In this document: piece after piece, positions 1 through 5,100 of the stretch
Position numbering within the stretch: position 1 is the stretch's first letter
Layout: the number at the start of each line of letters is the position of its first letter
DNA from: Thermoplasmatales archaeon
GTDB lineage: Archaea; Thermoplasmatota; JASEFT01; JAUWIS01
Assembly (NCBI GenBank): GCA_030019485.1
Contig: JASEEW010000071.1
Span: forward strand, 1-9,048
Length of the DNA: 9,048 nt
Direction: 5' to 3'
Notes under the pieces: model-generated
Database searches by the model: none
Told to the model about the DNA's origin: nothing
The model's input: only the letters and a program-made list of their open reading frames with translations
Position numbers and translations under genes: made by a program

Positions 1-872
1 TTCAGTTTGCATGTCTTGCAAATTATTTGTGATGTCGGCTCACCACAGATTCTGCATTTTTTCAGTTTGGCAGGCGGAAACTTTTTTCTAAGCAAATCGG
101 CAATGGAATCGTAACTTTTCAGTACAGCATGCCTTGTACCGGGTGTAGCATTCTCAAGTTTGTACAAAATATCCCTGTACATGTTTCTTTGAGCATTTGC
201 AGCATAGGGGCATTCACCAGAGTAAAACTCAATATTATTCAGCAGGGCGTAAAGATAATTTTCCTTCTCAGGTATAGTCCTCAGAGGCTCAATCCTTGGG
301 ATAAGACCTTTCTGAATTTTAACATGGGGTCCCAGACGTGCAAGTTTTTCAACATCACCCTTTGCAATATTCATCAAAATTGACTGTGCTGTGTCATCAA
401 GGTTATGTCCTGTTGCAATCCTGTCTGCTTTTATCTCCTTTGCCTTAACATTCAGAAGGTATCTTCTGAAAACACCGCAGTATGAGCACATAAATTTTTG
501 AGATATCTCATCCATAGAATAATCAATCTGTTCCTTGAAACTTATGATATAATGAGGGATATCCCATTTTTTACAGTTTTTTTTCACGATCCTGATACTT
601 TTATCTCTATATCCTTTTATGCCTTCATCAACAGTTACTGCTTCTATTATTATGTCTTTTCTTTTCCCAAAAATTTTTTTCAGAATGTAAAGCGCAACAG
701 TTGAATCCTTTCCCCCGCTAACGCCAACAGCAATCTTTCCTTCAACATTCTGTTTTCTCAGGGTTTTTTTTACCCTTTTCTCAAAAAACTCATTGAAATG
801 AAACTTACATAGATGCATGCCTGAGTAGCGTATAAATGTTACAGCATTCCTGTTGCATTTTGAGCAGAGCAT
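1..872 (-). CDS. ncsA: tRNA 2-thiolation protein NcsA/TtuA family (3' end cut by window edge)
   Basis: Adenylates a tRNA uridine and replaces its 2-oxygen with sulfur (wobble U34 or T-loop U54, depending on the organism), with sulfur probably delivered by a ubiquitin-like carrier. 290 codons are visible from the ATG at 872. An N-terminal zinc finger is formed by C3, C6, C22 and H25. The PP-loop SGGKDST lies at residues 52-58 and GHNLDD at 155-160. C129, C132 and C221 occupy the positions expected to bind the catalytic Fe-S cluster of this family. A C-terminal zinc finger has C273, C276, C285 and C288. Family members end soon after this second finger, so only a few residues are missing. The start was chosen because it places the first finger at the family positions; no clear Shine-Dalgarno is seen. 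It begins 20 nt after the DUF6580-like gene on the same strand, so co-transcription is possible. NcsA versus TtuA (which uridine) cannot be decided from sequence alone. Confidence 0.93.
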   Translation of the reverse strand, partial: MLCSKCNRNAVTFIRYSGMHLCKFHFNEFFEKRVKKTLRKQNVEGKIAVGVSGGKDSTVALYILKKIFGKRKDIIIEAVTVDEGIKGYRDKSIRIVKKNCKKWDIPHYIISFKEQIDYSMDEISQKFMCSYCGVFRRYLLNVKAKEIKADRIATGHNLDDTAQSILMNIAKGDVEKLARLGPHVKIQKGLIPRIEPLRTIPEKENYLYALLNNIEFYSGECPYAANAQRNMYRDILYKLENATPGTRHAVLKSYDSIADLLRKKFPPAKLKKCRICGEPTSQIICKTCKL

Positions 873-892
873 AAACCATGATTAGTCGCAAA

Positions 893-1540
893 CTACATTA
901 TACTTACTACTGGAATAAACACGGATGCACCTGCTAAAAGTATTGTCAGGCAAATCGTAACATAATGTTCCACAGGTTTTATTAATGTATCTGTTTTTGG
1001 CAATCCATATTTGTGTATGTATACTGCTGGTATTGAAACAAGCGGTACAATTATTGATGCTGAAATCAGATGACCAACTGTGAATGGCAATGCCATTGTG
1101 TAACACAACATTAAACCATTAACTGTGTGAGGATAAAACAGATACCACCATCCAAGGTTTGTCCAGAAATCATATACAAGAACACTACCTATTCCCATAC
1201 CTGTCAGAGTACCAATGAATTTTGCAGAATAATTTACCCTGTTCTTCAAGGCATATCCCATGAGTCCAACAAACGCGAAACCAGACCATGTGAAAAGAAG
1301 GATTGAGTTATTTCCAAAGTAAATATCAGAGAAAAGCATTATGAAAAATGGTACTATCAATGAATAAATACCGCCTATTAAACAGCCTGCAAGAAGCGCC
1401 ATCACTGCTACAACAGCAAACATATCAAACATGCAGAAACTGGTACCAGGTGGTAAACAAACTCTTAGATAAACTCTAGCAACTACACCTAAAATTACTA
1501 ATACTATAGCCCATGCCAATTTTTGAGCGTTTATTTTCAT
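893..1540 (-). CDS. multi-pass membrane protein, ECF-transporter S-component-like (DUF6580-like)
   Basis: A 215-residue integral membrane protein with about six to seven hydrophobic segments (roughly residues 8-24, 39-58, 60-72, 78-98, 107-125, 146-175 and 192-211). The conserved-looking pieces are a Ser-Asp after the third helix (71-72), TNLGWW (127-132) and YPHTVNGLMLCYTMALPF (136-153). From memory these resemble the DUF6580 group, which is related to substrate-binding S components of energy-coupling-factor vitamin transporters. The start at 1540 is preferred over an in-frame ATG at 1564 because GGTGATC lies just upstream and it leaves a 4-nt gap after the DUF4430 stop; the longer form would overlap that gene. 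Tight spacing implies a shared transcript with the DUF4430 gene and joint action at the membrane. No EcfA ATPase or EcfT gene is in the window, so shared or distant ones would be needed. The substrate is unknown. Confidence 0.75.
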   Translation of the reverse strand: MKINAQKLAWAIVLVILGVVARVYLRVCLPPGTSFCMFDMFAVVAVMALLAGCLIGGIYSLIVPFFIMLFSDIYFGNNSILLFTWSGFAFVGLMGYALKNRVNYSAKFIGTLTGMGIGSVLVYDFWTNLGWWYLFYPHTVNGLMLCYTMALPFTVGHLISASIIVPLVSIPAVYIHKYGLPKTDTLIKPVEHYVTICLTILLAGASVFIPVVSIM

Positions 1541-1544
1541 AGGA

Positions 1545-1988
1545 TCACCAAGCGGGCACCTCAAATTTCCATTCTATGTAATCGTTATTTTGAACTATAT
1601 ATTTATCGCAACCTACCATTGGAAGCTCACCGTTTACATAATATTGCCACCATTTCCCATCCTGGCCCCCTTCTGCACCAGCAATACCATCAACAAACAT
1701 ACTATCATAGTTACTCCAGTAAGTTGCTTTTACTGTAAAATTTCCATTTTCCGGCTTTGCAGCCTCAAGTAAGAAACCATATGCTGTAGTGTTTCTTGTA
1801 GTAATGTAGTATGGTCCTAGCAGGGTGCCATTAGTAAAGTTTATTACTACAGTAGCCGAGATTTCGGGCGTTTCTTTCAGTACCTCTTTTGGTGCTGCAG
1901 TAAGGTTCAGGTATGCGGAGCCTCCTGCCAAGATTCCCAATATAATTATTGCAATTATTGCCACTCCTAATGCTTTATCTATTTTCAT
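1545..1988 (-). CDS. secreted or membrane-anchored DUF4430-domain protein (transcobalamin C-domain-like)
   Basis: A 147-residue protein with a short charged N-terminus and one hydrophobic segment (about residues 7-25), acting as a signal peptide or N-terminal anchor. No lipobox cysteine is visible. The rest is extracellular in character and carries five N-X-S/T sequons (N28, N50, N53, N66, N83), fitting archaeal N-glycosylation. The domain from about 45 to 143 ends with GKWWQYYVNG (111-120) followed by a conserved-looking Tyr/Glu-Trp tail. This is typical of DUF4430, the family that includes the ligand-gripping C-terminal domain of transcobalamin and intrinsic factor. It is first in the cluster, 4 nt before the S-component-like gene, and has a strong GGTGATT ribosome binding site. 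A role as an extracellular ligand-capture partner, possibly for a corrinoid or another cofactor, is inferred. Binding to cobalamin is not demonstrated by the sequence. Confidence 0.82.
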   Translation of the reverse strand: MKIDKALGVAIIAIIILGILAGGSAYLNLTAAPKEVLKETPEISATVVINFTNGTLLGPYYITTRNTTAYGFLLEAAKPENGNFTVKATYWSNYDSMFVDGIAGAEGGQDGKWWQYYVNGELPMVGCDKYIVQNNDYIEWKFEVPAW

Positions 1989-1999
1989 TTAATCACCTT

Positions 2000-2020
2000 A
2001 GTTGGATTATTCATCCAACT
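2000..2020 (-). promoter_or_regulatory. perfect inverted repeat, candidate operator of the DUF4430 cluster
   Basis: Arms AGTTGGAT and ATCCAACT (8 bp each, no mismatch) flank a 5-nt spacer. The repeat lies between the TATA box and the ribosome binding site of the DUF4430 gene and covers the start site expected about 25 nt downstream of the TATA box. That position suits a repressor site; a 5'-leader hairpin is the alternative. Confidence 0.5.
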
Positions 2021-2036
2021 TGAATCGGTTTATGGG

Positions 2037-2044
2037 TATATAAA
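2037..2044 (-). promoter_or_regulatory. TATA box for the DUF4430/S-component cluster
   Basis: Reads TTTATATA on the minus strand, 49 nt upstream of the ATG, in the 61-bp gap after the regulator gene. It is followed by ACCCATA, a string also present after the TATA box of the 5S gene. The distance predicts transcription starting near 2012-2016. It suggests that this cluster has its own promoter and does not depend only on readthrough from mat. Confidence 0.55.
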
Positions 2045-2049
2045 CATTT

Positions 2050-2628
2050 TTAAAACTTTACCTGGATTAAACCGAGTGCGGCTGCAAGCGCCCCTTCTTC
2101 CGCACTTTTCAGGGTATTGCCAAACCCTATGATAATAACATCGTTGTTTTCTAGTTTGAATTTAGAAATAATTATCGCGCTAATTTTAGGATGGGTGTGT
2201 TTAAGAGATTGAGCTTCTCCTGGGAATGATAGAAGATTGTTTTTATAGATCAATGTGGTAGCGCCAGATGCGCCTGCTTTAATTGCTTCATCACGCTGCT
2301 CGATTCCAAGCCTTATTTTATGCGCAACGTTTCTCACCCTGAGCGCGCAGTTATGTTTCCCAGCAGTAATTTCAGGTGTCTGCAATTTTGCAATTTGCAG
2401 TCCGCATTTATCAAGAAACGAAACAGCCTTTTCAGTTAGGCTTATGCCTGTCTGCTTGATTATAATAAAATTTCGTGCTTTTAAAAAAGCGAGAATTGTT
2501 CTTAGTGTGCCTTCCCCAACACCTACTTTTTTGGCTAGTTTCTGTCTGCCTATTCTGCCAGCCTTGAAAATTTCGTAAATTATTTTCCATACATGTACTT
2601 TTGTGAATCTTGGCACTGGTCCTTTCAT
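2050..2628 (-). CDS. winged-helix transcriptional regulator with C-terminal DUF4443-like domain
   Basis: A 192-residue protein. Residues 10-75 form a winged helix-turn-helix: helix 12-22, recognition region GRQKLAKKVGVGEGTLRTIL (27-46) and a beta wing around 53-64. After a linker, residues 91-192 form an alpha/beta domain with GIEQRDEAIKAGASGATTL (108-126) and IIIGFG (165-170). That reminds me of DUF4443, an archaeal domain attached to such DNA-binding heads; the Pfam name is from memory. The ATG follows the mat stop codon directly, with zero intervening bases, so the two are almost certainly translated together. A regulator coupled this tightly to SAM synthetase might sense SAM or methionine. 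The promoter and inverted repeat immediately downstream are another possible target. Both ideas are inference; the ligand and operator are unknown. Confidence 0.75.
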   Translation of the reverse strand: MKGPVPRFTKVHVWKIIYEIFKAGRIGRQKLAKKVGVGEGTLRTILAFLKARNFIIIKQTGISLTEKAVSFLDKCGLQIAKLQTPEITAGKHNCALRVRNVAHKIRLGIEQRDEAIKAGASGATTLIYKNNLLSFPGEAQSLKHTHPKISAIIISKFKLENNDVIIIGFGNTLKSAEEGALAAALGLIQVKF

Positions 2629-3816
2629 TTAAAACACACTGACTTTCCCATTCACAATGTCTTTTGTAACATCTGTGATATTTTCAAGTTTCTCATCAAC
2701 AGTGGAGTAAACGTCATTTTTTACCCGGTTTATGTTTCCATTCATAATCAGCTGCACGGATGCAAGGGCTGGCTTGTCTATGGGTTTACCTATCTGGGAG
2801 AGCAATCTTACATGTGCCTCCTCTATATCATCATTGAGTTTCACAATTTCATTTGCGATTCTGAATGCGAGGATGTTGTAGATTTTTCCAACATGTGTTA
2901 CAGGGTTTTTCCCAGCGGATGCCTCCATGCTCATGGGCCTGTTTGGTGTGATAAGCCCATTTGCCCTGTTTCCCCTGCCGACGGAGCCGTCATCACCATT
3001 CTCCATTGAAAGACCAGTAACTGTGAGATAATAAATATTCTTTTTTGTATCATCACCTGTGTTCACATAAACATTAACTTCTTTGTCAGTATATTTCAGT
3101 GCATTATCATGGACAATGTTTTTTAATTCCTCTTTCACAGAAATATAATGGTCAGCATCAGGTATTTTTGAACCTACCATGGCGGCGGCAATTGTCAGAT
3201 TTATCACATTCTTTTCCCTGCCCGCCATCACCTTTATGTCTTCACCTATGCACCCAATTTTCTTTTTTAACTGACCGTTGATCATTTTTGCTGTTTTCAA
3301 AACTATATTTTCTGTTTCTGAGAATGGTGCATAGCCTATGCCAAAAGAGGTATCATTTGCAAGCAATTTTTTTGATTCATATAATCCTCTGAGGTCCACC
3401 GAGCCTTTACCGATTTTGCACTCAAACATTACATCTGTGTCAACACTCAAATGCATAAAATTTTTTTTCATGTAATCCTTTGCTGCCTTTATCGCAGTGG
3501 ATCTTATTGGCAGTCTTTCATCATTTACATCTGTTACTGCCCTTCCTACAAGTATTATCTCCGCGGGTGCAAGAACAACGCCTCCACCAAATTTTGGGGC
3601 GGACTGACCGCCAACTATCTGGCATTCATCTGTGTTGTGGTGAAGTATCCTGCCATAATTCTGTATGTAGTACTTGCACAGCGTCCTGCTTATTGTTTCA
3701 GCAAGCCCGTCTGCTATAGAATCTGGATGACCAATCCCTTTTCTCTCCACAAGTTCACTGTTTTGTTTCTCTATTGGTGTATAGTTTATTTTTTCTATCT
3801 CTATGTTTCTTGCCAT
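2629..3816 (-). CDS. mat: S-adenosylmethionine synthetase, archaeal type
   Basis: Makes S-adenosylmethionine from methionine and ATP in the cytoplasm, supplying methylation, polyamine and radical-SAM reactions. At 395 residues it matches the roughly 400-residue archaeal family (the AdoMet_Synthase type, very diverged from bacterial MetK). Recognisable blocks are GIGHPDSIADGLAE (27-40), GGQSAPKFGGG (69-79), an acidic/glycine stretch ENGDDGSVGRGNRANG (272-287) and PNRPMSMEASAGKNPVTHVG (291-310). It ends in the common GKVSVF. A GGGGG run 8 nt upstream may serve as a weak ribosome binding site; an out-of-frame ATG also sits just before the true start. The gene follows dacZ after 52 nt and abuts the regulator gene. 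TTTAACAT in the dacZ-mat gap could be a weak internal TATA box, so a separate promoter is not excluded. Confidence 0.96.
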   Translation of the reverse strand: MARNIEIEKINYTPIEKQNSELVERKGIGHPDSIADGLAETISRTLCKYYIQNYGRILHHNTDECQIVGGQSAPKFGGGVVLAPAEIILVGRAVTDVNDERLPIRSTAIKAAKDYMKKNFMHLSVDTDVMFECKIGKGSVDLRGLYESKKLLANDTSFGIGYAPFSETENIVLKTAKMINGQLKKKIGCIGEDIKVMAGREKNVINLTIAAAMVGSKIPDADHYISVKEELKNIVHDNALKYTDKEVNVYVNTGDDTKKNIYYLTVTGLSMENGDDGSVGRGNRANGLITPNRPMSMEASAGKNPVTHVGKIYNILAFRIANEIVKLNDDIEEAHVRLLSQIGKPIDKPALASVQLIMNGNINRVKNDVYSTVDEKLENITDVTKDIVNGKVSVF

Positions 3817-3868
3817 TTCATTTCCCCCGGTTGAATTACAGAAAAGTTATTTGAAATGTTAAACCTTT

Positions 3869-4684
3869 CTATCCTCCAATTTTGAATATTGTCCTCCCGT
3901 CTTTGAATATTCTGATAATCCTGGATGCAGATACAACTACTGCAACGGCTTTTGTATCCCTTGTTATTGATGCTGCTGCAAGATGCCTGCCTCCAAGACC
4001 GCCCTGCAAAGTTATGTCCCAGTTTATGTTTACGTATCTGCCAGCAGAGACAACTACACCATCCCTTCTGACAATAAATGCGCCATCCAGCAAAGCAAAC
4101 TCCTTGAGCGTTTCCCAGCTGCTTCTGTTTGAAATGTTTCTGCTTTCCTCATCATGTCCCTTGAAAGGATTAATGATAACCTGACGTGATTTTTCCATCA
4201 CCTTTTCAGTGTCACCAACAATGAACAGCGTCCCAACATTTTTTCCCTCCCTTCCCTCTTTCATTATCTCAAATGCAAGACCAAGAACTGCCTCTGCCAC
4301 ATCCATTTTTAATCTCCCCCCCATCTCCCTCTTCAACCGCGCAATACCGGTATCCTCAGGATTGAACATTATTAATGCATTCATTTTGTTTGCTATAATA
4401 CATAGTACAGAATCATTTGATTTTATCAGCCCCTCAGCATAAGCCTCTAAAATCTGGTTTTTTGTTTCAGTCAGGATGTCTATGGACCTCATTGGATAAA
4501 TTAGTTTCCTTGTTTTAATCCCCCTTCTCCGCGTTTTTTCATACAATTTTTTGTTTGCTGTGGCAACAATAAGGGATGCGGATTCCTCCCCCAGTTTTTC
4601 TATAACCCTGCTGGTGTCAGTAATCACATAGGTGACAGATGCTTTCTCCATCAGCGCTAAACACAGGTCTGTAAACTCCTTCAC
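3869..4684 (-). CDS. dacZ: diadenylate cyclase DacZ (c-di-AMP synthase)
   Basis: Condenses two ATP molecules to the second messenger c-di-AMP, which in archaea has been linked to osmotic and potassium homeostasis. The 271-residue protein has the DacZ arrangement: an N-terminal alpha/beta domain (about 1-115) and a C-terminal DAC (DisA_N) domain (about 120-271). In the DAC domain the catalytic DGA motif is at 200-202 and the RHxxA signature (RHLAA) at 233-237 inside GLGGRHLAAASITRDT. GTLFIVGD (151-158) is another family signature. All catalytic signatures are intact and there is no membrane segment, so it should be soluble. Translation starts at GTG (4684). No Shine-Dalgarno precedes it and no better in-frame start is found upstream, so a leaderless or weakly initiated message is possible. 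It is divergent from the small membrane protein gene and is probably first in a dacZ-mat-regulator transcript. Confidence 0.93.
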   Translation of the reverse strand: MKEFTDLCLALMEKASVTYVITDTSRVIEKLGEESASLIVATANKKLYEKTRRRGIKTRKLIYPMRSIDILTETKNQILEAYAEGLIKSNDSVLCIIANKMNALIMFNPEDTGIARLKREMGGRLKMDVAEAVLGLAFEIMKEGREGKNVGTLFIVGDTEKVMEKSRQVIINPFKGHDEESRNISNRSSWETLKEFALLDGAFIVRRDGVVVSAGRYVNINWDITLQGGLGGRHLAAASITRDTKAVAVVVSASRIIRIFKDGRTIFKIGG

Positions 4685-4792
4685 AGTATTGTAATGGTTT
4701 TGGGCGGTTTTAATGTTTTTTATGTTTGTTTCGGAAACTGAACCACAAACAATATATAAAATATAAAGAATACGTTTTTGAGGTGATGCAAA
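4685..4792. promoter_or_regulatory. divergent promoter region, dacZ / small membrane protein
   Basis: This 108-bp gap separates two divergent genes. For the plus-strand gene ATATATAAA (4752-4760) is a TATA box and GAGGTGAT (4780-4787) a strong ribosome binding site 5 nt before the ATG. The same AT-rich block reads TTTATATATT on the minus strand and could also serve dacZ, leaving a leader of about 45 nt. A weaker AT-rich stretch near 4705-4720 could instead give a nearly leaderless dacZ message. A small palindrome, GTTTCGGAAAC, is at 4728-4738. Confidence 0.55.
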
Positions 4793-5029
4793 ATGGAAAC
4801 AACAAAGGCAGGCAGTATTGTGGTTTTTGTGATAGGTCTGCTTGGAATAATACTATCTGCATCATGGGACTGGATAGCAGCAGGCAATGAATGCTGTATG
4901 GGAAACTATCAGACTGTAGGGATAGCTGGCAGTGTAACTATTGCAATAGCTGGCGCAGTCCTATGGATATACAGGCCGAAATCCAAGGAAGAAAAAAAGA
5001 AAAAAGAAGAAAAGAAAGAAGAAAAATAG
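4793..5029 (+). CDS. small two-helix membrane protein with Lys/Glu-rich tail
   Basis: A 78-residue protein of unknown function. Two hydrophobic helices lie at about residues 7-28 and 41-60, joined by a short loop containing a Cys-Cys pair (GNECCMGN, 32-39). From residue 62 on it is almost only Lys and Glu (KSKEEKKKKEEKKEEK), so the tail is probably cytoplasmic and both termini inside. It has a strong TATA box and a GAGGTGAT ribosome binding site, good evidence that the reading frame is real. It is divergent from dacZ and ends 71 nt before alaS on the same strand. The tail may contact nucleic acid, ribosomes or a partner protein, but nothing in the sequence assigns a role. I do not recognise the family. 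Confidence 0.75.
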   Translation: METTKAGSIVVFVIGLLGIILSASWDWIAAGNECCMGNYQTVGIAGSVTIAIAGAVLWIYRPKSKEEKKKKEEKKEEK

Positions 5030-5069
5030 TCATAGAGCAGAAGGTTTTTGCTCTTACTTCAAGGGATAG

Positions 5070-5078
5070 TTTAATAAA
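5070..5078 (+). promoter_or_regulatory. TATA box of alaS, leaderless start predicted
   Basis: TTTAATAAA is centred 27 nt before the alaS ATG. Archaeal transcription starts about 25 nt after the TATA centre, so the message should begin at or next to the start codon. No Shine-Dalgarno is present before the ATG, which agrees with a leaderless transcript. Confidence 0.5.
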
Positions 5079-5100
5079 CATCCTCATCTATAATCATCTG

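Noticed and set aside
1541..1564. Longer S-component-like protein starting at 1564.
   Set aside because: It would overlap the DUF4430 gene, while the ATG at 1540 has GGTGATC directly upstream and a membrane-protein-like N-terminus.
4891..5100. Longer AlaRS beginning at the ATG at 4891.
   Set aside because: The extra 70 codons overlap the small membrane protein gene in another frame and do not resemble an AlaRS N-terminus. A TATA box lies before 5101, where the usual archaeal AlaRS sequence begins.
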